Assembly: GCA_963704335.1 (NCBI GenBank)
Contig: OY969889.1
Location: 186,001-250,000, forward strand
Length of the DNA stretch: 64,000 bases
From: PALSA-612 sp963704335
GTDB lineage: Bacteria; Actinomycetota; Thermoleophilia; Gaiellales; Gaiellaceae
Direction of reading: 5' to 3'
A model generated the notes under the pieces. That model made no database searches and was not told the origin of the DNA. It was given only the letters and a program-made list of their open reading frames with translations. The position numbers and the translations under genes were made by a program. Positions 25,954 through 34,827 of the stretch are shown here, piece by piece (positions within the stretch are counted from its first letter, which is position 1; each line of letters begins with the position of its first letter).

Positions 25954-27054
25954 CTAGAGGTTGCCGCGCAGAGCTTGCTCGCGCTCGATGGCCTCGAACA
26001 GCGCCTTGAAATTGCCCTGTCCGAAGCCGCGTGCGCCGTGCCGCTCGATCACCTCGAAGAACATCGTCGGGCGGTCCTGCGCCGGCTTCGTGAAGATCTG
26101 GAGCAGGTATCCGTCGTCGTCGCGGTCGGCGAGGATCTTCAGGCGCCGGACGTCCTCCCAGCTCTCGTCGATCTCGCCCACGCGCGACTCCGCTTCCTCG
26201 TAGTACGTGATCGGGGTGTCGAGGAAGCGCACGCCCCGGCTGCGGAGCTCGTCGACGGTGGCGACGATGTCCGCCGTCAGCAGCGCCAAGTGCTGGACGC
26301 CCGGCCCTCCGAAGAAGTCCAGGTACTCCTCGATCTGGCTCTTGCGACGACCCTCGGCCGGCTCGTTGATCGGGAACTTGATCTTCCCGTGGCCGCCCGT
26401 CATCACCTTCGACATGAGCGCCGAGTACTCGGTGGAGATGTCTTCGTCCGAGAAGTGGATCATCTCCGTCATGCCCATCACCTGCTCGTAGTACTCCACC
26501 CAGTGGTTCATCCGGCCGAGCTCGACGTTGCCGACCACGTGGTCGATCGCCCGTAGCCCGACCCCCTTGCCCGTTGCGCCGTTCTCCGCGAGAGGCTCGT
26601 ACCCCGGCAGGTACCGGCCTCCGCATTCTGAGCGGTTCACGAACGTGTGCACGGTCTCGCCGTAGGTTCCGATCGTGGCGAGCTCCACCCGCCCGTGCTC
26701 GTCCTCGACCCAGTGGGGCTCCGCCACGGACACGCCGCCGCGCTGCACCGCCTGCCGGTACGCCTCGGTGGCGTCCGGCACGGTAAGCGCGACGTCCTTC
26801 ACGCCATCACCGTGGGCGTGGCAGAAGCGCGCCACCTCGCTGTCCGCGCGCAGCCCACTCGTGACGACGAGGCGGATGTGGCCCTGCTCGAGCACGTAGG
26901 ACGCCCGATCGCGAACGCCCGTCTCCGGGCCTGCGTAGGCCACCGGCGTGAACCCCATCGCGTGCTCGTAGTAGTACGCCGACTGCTTGGCGTTGCCGAC
27001 CCAGAGCTCGATGTGATCCCAGCCCTCGATGGGCATGAAGTCTTCGGGCGTCAC
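25954..27054 (-). CDS. hppD: 4-Hydroxyphenylpyruvate dioxygenase
   Basis: Fe(II)-dependent conversion of 4-hydroxyphenylpyruvate to homogentisate in tyrosine degradation. 366 residues, full length. Two VOC halves are seen: WDHIELWVGNAKQSAYYYEHAMGF in the first; IDHVVGNVELGRMNHWVEYYEQVMGM in the second, with metal His in IDHV and GVQHLALLT and metal Glu in MFFEVIERHGARGFGQGNFKALFEAIEREQ. The C-terminal helix that gates the active site is intact. The hydrolase-cyclase gene follows 6 bases downstream. Confidence 0.97.
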   Translation of the reverse strand: MTPEDFMPIEGWDHIELWVGNAKQSAYYYEHAMGFTPVAYAGPETGVRDRASYVLEQGHIRLVVTSGLRADSEVARFCHAHGDGVKDVALTVPDATEAYRQAVQRGGVSVAEPHWVEDEHGRVELATIGTYGETVHTFVNRSECGGRYLPGYEPLAENGATGKGVGLRAIDHVVGNVELGRMNHWVEYYEQVMGMTEMIHFSDEDISTEYSALMSKVMTGGHGKIKFPINEPAEGRRKSQIEEYLDFFGGPGVQHLALLTADIVATVDELRSRGVRFLDTPITYYEEAESRVGEIDESWEDVRRLKILADRDDDGYLLQIFTKPAQDRPTMFFEVIERHGARGFGQGNFKALFEAIEREQALRGNL

Positions 27055-27063
27055 GGCTCGATC

Positions 27064-27960
27064 TTACTCCGCTGGTGCTGGAACCGCCCCGCGACGACCC
27101 GCTAGGACAAGCCCCACGGCGATGAAGCCGCCGCCAACGACCTGCATCGCCGAGAGCGGTTCGGAGAGGAGAATGACTGCGAAGATCGCGCCGATGAAAG
27201 GCTGAAGGTTGACGACGAGCGTCGCACGCGCCGGCCCGACCCTGTGCACCGCCGTGAACCACAGCACGGTCGTCAGCACGAGCGGGCCGACGACGGCGAA
27301 CGCGAGACCGAGCCATACGAGCCAGCCGAAGTCGAACTCCTGGTCGGCAATCTGCCCGCTCCCGGCTATGGCCAGCCCGACGGACGTCACGCCGATCACG
27401 AGCGTGCTGATCCGATACGGCGAATACGTGCGCATCAGCGGTGCAACGGCGACCGAGTAGATCGACCACGTCGCGACCATCCCAAGCGCCAGAAGGATCC
27501 CGCGCAGGTCTCCGGCGACGTCTCCTCCCGTGCCCAGGGCGACGAGAGCTACCCCCACGGCGGATACACCCGCGCCGATCCAGAACCGTGGCGGCACGTG
27601 CTCGAGCCCGGTGACAGTGCCGAGCAACCCGGCGATGATCGGCATCGTCCCGATGAGCAGCGAGACCGTCGTTGCCGTCGTGTACTCGAGCGCGTAGACG
27701 AAGCAGATCTGATTGACGAAGAGCGCCAGGATCGCGATTCCCACCTGACCGAGGCTGCGACGGCCACCGACACGCAGCGAGTGCTCGAGGAAGAGCGTGA
27801 TCGCGATGAACGCCAGGGCGGCCAGCCCATAACGGATGGCCGCAAACGACAGCGGCTGAAAGCCCTCTCCGAGGATGTACTTCGTGACGGTGACGTTGAA
27901 CGCCCAGATCACGACCGTCAGCACCAGGATCGCCTCGGTCGAGAGCAGGTGGCGCCGCAC
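27064..27960 (-). CDS. EamA/DMT-family transporter
   Basis: 298 residues with ten hydrophobic segments in two EamA repeats: FNVTVTKYILGEGFQPLSFAAIRYGLAAL in the first and ATLVVNLQPFIGAIFAVILLSEPLSAMQVVGGGFIAVGLVLAG in the second. DMT exporters move amino acids or other metabolites. It ends 10 bases before the HPPD gene, so the two are probably co-transcribed and the cargo might be an aromatic compound; that link is inference. Confidence 0.92.
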   Translation of the reverse strand: MRRHLLSTEAILVLTVVIWAFNVTVTKYILGEGFQPLSFAAIRYGLAALAFIAITLFLEHSLRVGGRRSLGQVGIAILALFVNQICFVYALEYTTATTVSLLIGTMPIIAGLLGTVTGLEHVPPRFWIGAGVSAVGVALVALGTGGDVAGDLRGILLALGMVATWSIYSVAVAPLMRTYSPYRISTLVIGVTSVGLAIAGSGQIADQEFDFGWLVWLGLAFAVVGPLVLTTVLWFTAVHRVGPARATLVVNLQPFIGAIFAVILLSEPLSAMQVVGGGFIAVGLVLAGRRGAVPAPAE

Positions 27961-27993
27961 GTTTCGACCCTATCCGTCGACTAGGCTTCGCCC

Positions 27994-28275
27994 GTGGCCG
28001 ACGCGACCATCGCCGAGATCGACCGGCTCGTCGGCGCGGCGACGCCGCACTTCGCGTACCAGCTCCGTGCCCGCGTGCTCGAGCTGATCGAAGGGCTGCC
28101 GCCCGACCACCCGACTCGCCGCTACGGGGAAGAGAAGATGGAGCTGCTCGACCGGCTCGGACACGCCTCTTCGAAGGCCGAGGACGGAGAGCCGGAGCCG
28201 CGCAGCCGCATCGGCTGGCACGAGATCCCGAGCGCCGCACCGGCATCGGAGCCTTTGCCCAAGCGTCAGCGATGA
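27994..28275 (+). CDS. Small hypothetical protein coupled to the FabL-type gene
   Basis: 93 residues, mostly helical in the first 60 (ATIAEIDRLVGAATPHFAYQLRARVLELIEGLPPDHPTR) with a polar, Pro-rich tail. No family recognised. Its stop overlaps the start of the next gene by 4 bases (ATGA), so the two are co-translated. Confidence 0.65.
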   Translation: MADATIAEIDRLVGAATPHFAYQLRARVLELIEGLPPDHPTRRYGEEKMELLDRLGHASSKAEDGEPEPRSRIGWHEIPSAAPASEPLPKRQR

Positions 28276-29009
28276 GGTTCGACGAGAAGTCCGTCCTCGT
28301 CACGGGCGGCTCCCGCGGCATCGGTCGCGAGATCGCGAAGCGGTTCGCCGAGCTCGGCGCCGCTCAGGTCGCCATCGGCTACCTGCGCAACGACCGGGCG
28401 GCGGAGGAGGCCGGAGCGGAGATAGCGGCGCTGGGCGCCGAGCCCGTGCTGGTGCGAGGCAACGTTTCGTCCCCGAAGGTGGCGGAACAGGTCACCGCCC
28501 TGGGCCCGCTTGACGTCCTCGTCCACAACGCCGCCACGGGTGTCGCGCGGCCCGCGCTGGAGACCGAGGACAAGCACTTCGACTGGACGATGGCCGCCAA
28601 CGCTCGCGCCCTCATTGCGCTGACGCGCGCGGCGGCGCCGGACATGCCCGAGGGCTCATCCATCGTGGCGCTGTCCAGCCTGGGCTCGCAACGCGTGCTC
28701 GACAACTACGTCCTCGTCGGGGCGTCCAAGGCAGCGCTCGAGTCGATCGTCCGGCACCTGGCGGTCGAGCTAGCTCCGCGCGGCATCCGCGTGAACGCAG
28801 TGTCAGCCGGCGTCGTGGAGACGGACGCGCTGGACGCGTTTCCGAACCGGGAGCAGATGTTGTCCTGGTCCAGGGCGCGCACGCCGGCCGGACGGCTCGC
28901 AGAGCCCGCGGACGTGGCCGGCGTTGTCTGCTTCCTATGCTCGCCGGACGCCGAGATGATCCGGGGTCAGACGCTTATCGTGGACGGCGGGTATTCGCTC
29001 TTGGCTTGA
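28272..29009 (+). CDS. fabL: Enoyl-ACP reductase of the FabL type (SDR superfamily)
   Basis: 245 residues. The nucleotide-binding TGGSRGIGREI and LDVLVHNAATG mark the SDR fold. The catalytic stretch is SSLGSQRVLDNYVLVGASKAALE, with a Y-x6-K spacing typical of enoyl-ACP reductases rather than the Y-x3-K of most SDRs. The C-terminal FPNREQMLSWSRARTPAGR and MIRGQTLIVDGGYSLL closely follow FabL as I remember it from Bacillus subtilis. It probably reduces trans-2-enoyl-ACP with NADPH in fatty acid synthesis. Confidence 0.85.
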   Translation: MRFDEKSVLVTGGSRGIGREIAKRFAELGAAQVAIGYLRNDRAAEEAGAEIAALGAEPVLVRGNVSSPKVAEQVTALGPLDVLVHNAATGVARPALETEDKHFDWTMAANARALIALTRAAAPDMPEGSSIVALSSLGSQRVLDNYVLVGASKAALESIVRHLAVELAPRGIRVNAVSAGVVETDALDAFPNREQMLSWSRARTPAGRLAEPADVAGVVCFLCSPDAEMIRGQTLIVDGGYSLLA

Positions 29010-29024
29010 GGCTGGGCCGCGCGG

Positions 29025-29411
29025 CTAGTCGCGGCGGATCTGTTCCAGCAACTGCTCCGGCTCGACGCCCCAGTCTCCTGCACGCCAGCGGACCAGCAGA
29101 ATTTCGGACAGCGGCATCACGTGCGGTAGCTGCCCCTCGTACTCGTCCCGTCGCCGCGCGGCGAGCTCCTCGCTGTCCGACTCGCGACGGCGCAGCATCA
29201 CGATCGCCTCCCAGCCTGCTGCGCAGCGGCCGGGACACAGCGCGTCAGCGACCGCGCGGACGTCGCTCGCCAGCATTTCCGTGCGCGCCTGGCCGCAGAG
29301 CGGGCAGTACGCAGGTCGTCGCGGCGAGCCTGCCCTGGGACGCGCCGGCGGACGTTCACTCCGCCGGTCGGCGTGAGCGGCCACGCTAGACGTTCTCGCT
29401 CGTTCCGGCAT
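29025..29411 (-). CDS. Hypothetical protein with a Cys-rich zinc-ribbon-like segment
   Basis: Up to 128 residues from an ATG at 29411; the first 30 are low-complexity Arg/Ala/Pro, so the true start may lie further in. The core has CPLCGQARTEMLASDVRAVADALCPGRC, two Cys pairs that could hold zinc, followed by an amphipathic C-terminus (LSEILLVRWRAGDWGVEPEQLLEQIRRD). No family recognised. Confidence 0.5.
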   Translation of the reverse strand: MPERARTSSVAAHADRRSERPPARPRAGSPRRPAYCPLCGQARTEMLASDVRAVADALCPGRCAAGWEAIVMLRRRESDSEELAARRRDEYEGQLPHVMPLSEILLVRWRAGDWGVEPEQLLEQIRRD

Positions 29412-29739
29412 CCGCGTCGTCGTCTGCGGGTGCCGCCTCGCCTGCTGCGGGTGCCGCCTCGACTGCTGCCGGTGCCGCCGCCTCGTCTGCTGCCGGTGCC
29501 GCCTCGTCTTCTGCAGGCGCCGCGCTGTCCTCTGCGGGTGCCGCGTTGCCCTCTGCGGGTGCCGCGTCGTCCCGTTCGCTACTCGCCGGGTACTCCCCGG
29601 TGTTGGCCGCGTACTCCTCGGGAGTCAACCCGGCGCGGCGGGCGGCTCTCTTTGCGTCCTTCCGTTCGCGCCGTTCCCTGAGCGCCTGCTCTCGTGCGCG
29701 CTTTGCCTGTGTCTGCTGCCTCTTCGAACTCGAACCCAT
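29386..29739 (-). CDS. Basic N-terminus / acidic Ala-Pro repeat protein
   Basis: 117 residues in two parts. The first 50 are basic and helical (SKRQQTQAKRAREQALRERRERKDAKRAARRAGLTPEEYA). The rest is about seven heptads of the type 'x-x-A-A-P-A-E/D', strongly acidic. The ATG has GAGGAG 4 bases upstream. It resembles small charged, intrinsically disordered proteins; no function can be stated. The coding repeat is listed separately. Confidence 0.6.
   Translation of the reverse strand: MGSSSKRQQTQAKRAREQALRERRERKDAKRAARRAGLTPEEYAANTGEYPASSERDDAAPAEGNAAPAEDSAAPAEDEAAPAADEAAAPAAVEAAPAAGEAAPADDDADAGTSENV
29423..29566. repeat. 21-bp tandem repeat coding for Ala-Pro heptads
   Basis: About seven copies of a 21-base unit of the form (t/c)CTGC(g/c)GGTGCCGCxTCG, one with a 3-base insertion, inside the small charged protein gene. 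Copies differ by a few bases but stay in frame. Confidence 0.8.
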
Positions 29740-29882
29740 ACGACTCCTCTACTCGTCAAGACTGATCGCCGTTCTGCAAGCAAGCGCACCGTGGCAGTCC
29801 ACTCATGAACGGCTAGCGGAGCGGACGACCCGCGACCGGTACGCGCTTTAGTCAGTCAAGGGTACCTGTCCCCGCTGAAGGC
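29740..29882. other. Intergenic region, nothing further recognised
   Basis: 143 bases upstream of the charged-repeat gene (minus strand). Apart from its GAGGAG ribosome site and a lone TTGACT on the minus strand without a convincing -10 partner, I see no RNA gene or repeat. Confidence 0.5.
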
Positions 29883-30179
29883 TTACTCGCGCATGAAGCC
29901 CTGGCGGGCAGCGCTCACGAGCGCGACAGCTTCCGGGAAGAGGATGCGCATGGCATCGCGCAGCGCGATTGCCTGCTCGTCGACCGTGCCCGTCGCCTCG
30001 ATCTGCCCGAGTGCGGCCGCGGTCAGGTCAACCGCCGTGTTGAGCGTCAGCGTGGCGAACTGCTCGCGGTGGGCGTCGGCTACCGACTCGGCCTGGCGCT
30101 CGGCGAACTCACGCAGACCGCGCAGCAAGTCCTCGGGATCGCCACCGAGCGGAAACCCGAATCCGCCGCTGCCTTCCAT
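29883..30179 (-). CDS. Small helical protein of unknown function
   Basis: 98 residues, predicted mostly helical: DPEDLLRGLREFAERQAESVADAHREQFATLTLNTAVDLTAAALGQI, and a C-terminal helix ending FPEAVALVSAARQGFMRE. No catalytic motif. It follows the next gene by 4 bases on the same strand, so they form a pair. Confidence 0.6.
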   Translation of the reverse strand: MEGSGGFGFPLGGDPEDLLRGLREFAERQAESVADAHREQFATLTLNTAVDLTAAALGQIEATGTVDEQAIALRDAMRILFPEAVALVSAARQGFMRE

Positions 30180-30183
30180 GCGG

Positions 30184-30630
30184 TCAGCCTAGCTCAAGCT
30201 TGTAATTGGCCTCGACCTCGACCGTGAGGCCCTCCACGGCGACCGAGCCCTGCTTCATCGCGTCCGCGAACGCCGAGCCGCCCGGTCCCTGTTCGGCCTG
30301 CCGCGCGGCCGCGGCGATGGCGTCGAGGTACGCCGCAGTGGCGACGCGCGGCGGCTCCTCGAGCACCTCCAGCCCGTCGGCGCAGTCCTCCGCGAGCTCG
30401 CAGAGTGCCGCAATCGAGACCGCATCGCGGAGCAGAGAGCGATCGACTACCGCCTGCCCGTCCGGACGCAGGGCGATCCAGCTCCGCTCGTCGCCGCTCG
30501 AGAACGCACAGAGGAAGACGCGAACGCCCTGCCCGGGCTCGGCCGGTATGACCGCCGCCAGCTCCTCGTCTGCGTCGGCGAAGGCCTGCGCAGCGGCAGC
30601 GATCTGCTCGAGCTCCTCCGAGAGGCTCAC
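30184..30630 (-). CDS. Hypothetical protein, conserved-looking
   Basis: 148 residues. Starts with a helix (SEELEQIAAAAQAFADADEELAAVIPAEP), then a beta segment (GVRVFLCAFSSGDERSWIALRPDGQAVVDRSLLRDAVSIAALCELAEDCADG), ending in a basic-acidic tail (VEVEANYKLELG). Codon usage looks coding. No family recognised; divergent from menG with 22 bases between starts. Confidence 0.6.
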   Translation of the reverse strand: MSLSEELEQIAAAAQAFADADEELAAVIPAEPGQGVRVFLCAFSSGDERSWIALRPDGQAVVDRSLLRDAVSIAALCELAEDCADGLEVLEEPPRVATAAYLDAIAAAARQAEQGPGGSAFADAMKQGSVAVEGLTVEVEANYKLELG

Positions 30631-30652
30631 GAGGTGAGCTTAGACTCGGGGC

Positions 30653-31358
30653 GTGGTCGAGCTCTCCGAGCGCCGACGGCACGCGATCGGCCTGTTCGCG
30701 CCGCTTGGGGCGACGTACGACCGCTACGCGCGGCTGCTCTCGTTCGGGCAGGACGGCCGCTGGCGAAGCTTCCTCGTCGAGCGCACTGCGGCGGGCCCGG
30801 GCGACACCGTGCTGGACGTCGCAACGGGCACGGGCACGGTCGCGACCGAGCTCGCACGTCGCAAGGGCTGCAGTGTGATCGGCCTCGACCAGAGCGTGGA
30901 GATGCTGGAGGTGGCACGCGAGCGAGTCCCGCCCGACGTCGAGCTCGTCCACGGCGATGCGGATCAACTGCCTTTCGAGGACGGCTCGGTCGACGCGCTC
31001 ACGTTCACGTACCTCCTCCGCTACGTGGACGATCCCGCGGCGACCCTTACCGAGCTGGCTCGAGTCGTCAGGCCCGGCGGGACGATCGCGGGCCTCGAGT
31101 TCGGACTGCCGGAGCATCCCCTCGTCCGTGCCGCCTGGGAGGCGTACGTCGGTATTGGCCTGCCGGCCGCGGGACGGCTCATCTCACCCGGCTGGGCCGA
31201 GGTCGGCGACTTCCTCGGCGACAGCGTCAGAGACTTCTGGGGAACCTGGCCGCTCGAGCGGCTGCTTCGGAGCCTGGCGTGACGCAGGTGTCGAAGACGT
31301 CCAGAGCCGGTCGCTGACGTTCGGCGGCGGCGTCGTCATGTGGGGGCGCCGCTCGTGA
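30653..31358 (+). CDS. menG: Demethylmenaquinone methyltransferase (UbiE/MenG type)
   Basis: SAM-dependent methylation of demethylmenaquinone, last step of menaquinone synthesis. Early 'FAPLGATYDRYARLLSFGQDGRWRSFL' matches the UbiE start 'FD..A.YD..N.ll..G..r.WR'. Motif I is VLDVATGTGTVATELARR, then GLDQSVEMLEVA and the core DQLPFEDGSVDALTFTYLLRYVDDP. A frameshift near 31280 joins the C-terminal WRDAGVEDVQSRSLTFGGGVVMWGRR. The stop overlaps the next gene's GTG. Confidence 0.86.
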
Positions 31359-32075
31359 GCCGCGCGTCGTGGTACGCGCTGCCCCCGGGCGGCTGGCGCG
31401 ACTACGTGACGCTTCTCCACGTCCCCTACACCCTCTGGCACCTGAGCTACGTGGTCATCGGCGCGGCCCTCGCGCCGCTGTGGCTACCCGGCCGGCTGGG
31501 AGCGACGCTCGCTGCCTTCGCCCTGGCGCTCGGCATCGGCGCGCACGCTCTCGACGAGCTCCGCGGCCGGCCACTCGCGACGCAGATCCCGGACCGCGTG
31601 CTCTGGCTGCTCGCAGCCGCCTCGATCGCAGGTGCCGTCGGCATCGGCATCGCGGCTGCCATCGCGTGGTGGCCGTGGCTGCTCGCTTTCGTCGCGTTCG
31701 GCGGCTTTATCGTCGTCGCCTACAACCTCGAGCTGTTCGGCGGTGCCTTTCACTCCGACCTCTGGTTCGCCGTCGCCTGGGGAGCGTTCCCGCTGCTCAC
31801 CGCCTATGCGACCGCTGCCGAGACAGTCACGCGCGTCGCCGTCGCCGCGGCCGTGTTCGCCGCGCTGCTGAGCCTCGCCCAGCGACGCCTTTCGACGCCC
31901 GTGCGCATCGTGAGAAGGCGCGTCCGCGGCATGTCCGGGTCACTCGAGCTCGACGACGGCGAGACGGTCGCCAGTCACGCCAGAGCTGCTGACGCGCGGG
32001 TCGGAAGAGGCGCTACGCATCCTCACGGCAGCCGTCATCGTGCTCGCCGTCGCGCTCGTCTTGCTCCGCGCCTGA
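31355..32075 (+). CDS. Multi-pass membrane protein coupled to menG
   Basis: About 240 residues with five or six hydrophobic segments (LSYVVIGAALAPLW, LGATLAAFALALGIGAHAL, VLWLLAAASIAGAVGIGIAAAIAWWPWLLAFVAFGG, AVAAAVFAALLSLAQ). A frameshift near 31975 leads to a C-terminal helix (LRILTAAVIVLAVALVLLRA). The arrangement and the GAHALDELRGRPL loop are loosely reminiscent of UbiA-type prenyltransferases, but the Asp-rich motifs are not convincing. The GTG start overlaps the menG stop, so a role in quinone or membrane metabolism is a reasonable guess only. Confidence 0.6.
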
Positions 32076-32092
32076 GTACGTAGGATGGACTC

Positions 32093-32960
32093 GTGCGCCG
32101 CCGCCGACCGTCGTCCGAGGAGACGTTCGACGCCGAACGAGCCCAGCTCGAAGCCCTGGTCCAGGGGGAATACGAGCAGCGGACAGCGGAGCTCAAGCGC
32201 TCGCTCGCCGCTGCGCGATCGGAGCTGACCAGCCTCCTCGTCGAAGAGTCGCGCCGGCTCGGCGAGGAGTGGCGCGAGGAGTTCGCAGAGCGCGAGCGCC
32301 GTGCCGCCGCGGAGTACTCGATGCGCCTTGTGCAGGTGCAGAAGCGGGTCGAAGACCGGTTGACGGCGTGGGCGCACGACCTCGAGCGGACGACCGGCGA
32401 GATCGAGGGTCAGGTCAGCAGGCTCGAGGCGAAGCAGAAGGAGCGCCTGGCGCAGGTCGAGCGCACGCTGACCCAGAAGCGCGAGGCGCTGCGGGCAGAG
32501 GGCGACGAGCAGCGTGTCGCGGTGCATGCGGCTGCGCGAGGAGATCCAGAACGCTGCGGCGGAAGCGATCCAGCAGGCGACGAACGAGCTCGAGCAGATG
32601 GCTGCAGAGCGCCGCCGCGCGCTGCACGAGGTCGGCGAGCGACTGCGCCGCCGCGAGCGAGACCTGCGGGAGCAGATCTCACGCGAGGAGGTGGACGCCG
32701 CGCAACGGCTGGCCGCCAGCTTCGCCGACGTGGAGCGCCGCCAGGCCGAACGCCTCGGGCGCTCGCTCGAGCGCGAGGCGAGCCGCATCGTGGAGGCGGC
32801 AGCGGAGGAATTCGACAAGGCAGTCCGCTCCGCGCGCGACGAAGCCGTCCGGCGGCTCTCCAGAGAGCTCGACGACGCGCTCACCGAGCACGCGCGTCGC
32901 GGGATGCACTTTCTCGCAGAAAGCCAGGCGGGAAGCCAACGGACGGGCGACGAGCACTAG
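32093..32960 (+). CDS. Long coiled-coil protein
   Basis: About 288 residues, almost entirely a charged Glu/Arg/Ala-rich coiled coil (for example LAAARSELTSLLVEESRRLGEEWREEFAERERRAAAEY and NELEQMAAERRRALHEVGERLRRRERDLREQI). A frameshift near 32520 joins the two halves. No globular domain. Such proteins may act as cytoskeletal or envelope scaffolds; function unknown. Confidence 0.65.
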
Positions 32961-33077
32961 CACTGCCGGGCGTTCCATTGCCGGGTCGTTGAGTATTCGT
33001 AAACCTTCCGTAACGATTCCAACTTCCCCCAAGAGGGTTCGTCTAGGACATAACGAACCGGGGAAAGGGTGAGCGAG

Positions 33078-33281
33078 ATGACCGAAATGACACAGGTAGT
33101 CGAGTCCGATTACAGCGAGCGAGTCAAGATCGAGAGCTGGCGGCTCCACGTGTTGATCGAGGCCGGCTACCCACTTCCGCTCGCCGAGAGGCTCGCCCAC
33201 TCGACGGTCGACCTCCACCAGGCTGTTGATCTCGTGTGCGCCGGCTGCAAGGCCGAGCTCGCGACCGAGATCCTCCTCTAA
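33078..33281 (+). CDS. Small conserved-looking helical protein
   Basis: 67 residues from the ATG at 33078, which sits 8-9 bases after GGGGAAAGGG; a GTG at 33069 is too close to that site. The protein (SYRVKIESW-like YSERVKIESWRLHVLIEAGYPLPLAERLAHSTVDLHQAVDLV, then two Cys in CAGCKAELA) is a helix bundle with one C-x2-C. No function assigned. Followed by a strong hairpin. Confidence 0.72.
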   Translation: MTEMTQVVESDYSERVKIESWRLHVLIEAGYPLPLAERLAHSTVDLHQAVDLVCAGCKAELATEILL

Positions 33282-33290
33282 CCCTCCACT

Positions 33291-33329
33291 TGACGCCCTA
33301 GCCGGCTCCCGCCGCCCGCTAGGGCGTCA
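33291..33329 (+). terminator. Perfect 11-bp inverted repeat, likely terminator
   Basis: TGACGCCCTAG (33291-33301) and its exact complement CTAGGGCGTCA (33319-33329) flank a 17-base loop, 10 bases after the small-protein stop. There is no U-run, so it could also protect the mRNA 3' end. Confidence 0.65.
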
Positions 33330-33450
33330 CTCGCTGCCCAAACAGCCAGCCTCATTCGGCCATGGCCCAGTGCCTGGCACTGATGTGCGCCAATTTTGTG
33401 CCAATTCATCCACAGGCTGCCGGCGAGGCTCTTCGACGTACGATCTCGGC

Positions 33451-34606
33451 GTGGCGAAGGTGGAGGCGATCGAGTACGGCGACCGCAAGGTCTTCTCGGT
33501 TGCCGCCTTCAACCGGGGCCTGGCCGACTGGCTGCGCCGGCTGCCGACGGTCTGGGTGGAGGGCGAGATCAGCGAGCTGCGACGCCAGGACCGCTGGCAG
33601 ACGGTCTTCTTCACGCTGAAAGACCTCGATGGACAGGCGTGCGTGGAAGCTGCGTTGCCGCGTCGCCGGTTCGACGCACTCCGGCTGGATCTCGCGAACG
33701 GCGAGCGCGTCCACGTCTACGGCCGCGCGGAGGTCTGGCCGCAGAAGGGCGAGCTGCGCCTGCAGGTGCTATCGATCGAGCGTTTCGGCCTCGGCGCCCA
33801 CCTCGGCCGCGCTCGAGCGGCTCAAGCAGAAGCTGGCCGCCGAAGGGCTCTTCGCCGCCGAGCGGAAGCGGCCGCTGCCGAGATTCCCGCGACGGGTCGG
33901 GCTCGTCACCGGCAACGACGCGGCGGCCAAGCGCGACGTGGTGGCGTCCGTTACTGCTCGCTTCCCCCCGGCGCAGCTCCTCGTCGCCGAGACCCGCGTC
34001 CAGGGGCCGTACGCGGCAGCTGAGATCTCTCGAGCTCTCGAGTCGGTCGCCGCGCAGCCCGCCGTCGACGTGATCGTGCTCGCCCGCGGAGGAGGGAGCT
34101 TCGAGGATCTGCTTCCGTTCAGCGACGAGCGCCTCGTGCGCGCCGTCGTCGCCTGCCCGGTGCCCGTCGTGTCCGCAGTCGGACACGAGCAGGACACCCC
34201 GCTCTGCGACCTGGCAGCCGACGTCCGGGCATCCACGCCGACGGCAGCCGCCCGCCTGGTGGTGCCGGACTACGTCGAGCTCGTGGAGACGCTCGAGCGG
34301 CGTCGCGAAGCGCTTCGGCGCGGATCGCGGGCCGTCCTCGACCGCAGGCGCGAACGGCTGGAGCGAGAGTCCGACCGCCTGCGACGCGCCGGCCGCCTGC
34401 TGCTGGAGCGCCGCCGCACGACGCTCGAGCAGTGCGCAGGGCGGCTCCGCGCTCTATCGCCGCGCGCAACCCTCACCCGTGGCTACGCCATCGTCCGCAA
34501 GGGGGACGAGGTGGTGCGCACGAGCGCCGTGCTGGTGGCGGGTGACCGCGTGGACGTCGAGCTGGCCGAGGGCGGGTTCGGCGCGCATGTGGAGGCTCGA
34601 ACGTGA
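33451..34606 (+). CDS. xseA: Exodeoxyribonuclease VII large subunit
   Basis: Single-strand DNA exonuclease for repair. The GTG at 33451 gives the OB-fold N-terminus (AAFNRGLADWLRRLPTVWVEGEISELRRQDRWQTVFFTLKD). After a frameshift near 33805 the catalytic domain follows: RFPRRVGLVTGNDAAAKRDVV, VDVIVLARGGGSFEDLLPFSDERLVRAVV and VSAVGHEQDTPLCDLAADVRASTPTAAARLV. The helical C-terminus ends SPRATLTRGYAIVRKG. It overlaps xseB by 4 bases. Confidence 0.95.
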
Positions 34607-34818
34607 CGGACGACGCGCTGACCTTCGAGCAGGCGGAAGCGGAGCTACGAACGGTCGTCGAGCGGCTCGAGGCAGGCGATGTGGGCGTCGACGAGGCCAT
34701 CACGCTCTGGGAGCGGGGCGAAGCGCTCTACGCGATCTGCAAGCAGCGCCTCGACTCCGCGGAGGGCAAGGTCGAAGAGCTGACCGCGCGCGTGCAGGCA
34801 CTGAAGCCTTCTGCATAG
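34603..34818 (+). CDS. xseB: Exodeoxyribonuclease VII small subunit
   Basis: 71 residues, the normal length, with the family pattern LTFEQAEAELRTVVERLEAGDVGVDEAITLWERGEALYAICKQRLDSAEGKVEEL. The start overlaps the xseA stop. Confidence 0.96.
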   Translation: MTDDALTFEQAEAELRTVVERLEAGDVGVDEAITLWERGEALYAICKQRLDSAEGKVEELTARVQALKPSA

Positions 34819-34827
34819 AATCCCGCC

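Noticed and set aside
31355..32075. UbiA (MenA) prenyltransferase
   Set aside because: Position next to menG fits, but the two Asp-rich motifs of UbiA are not found.
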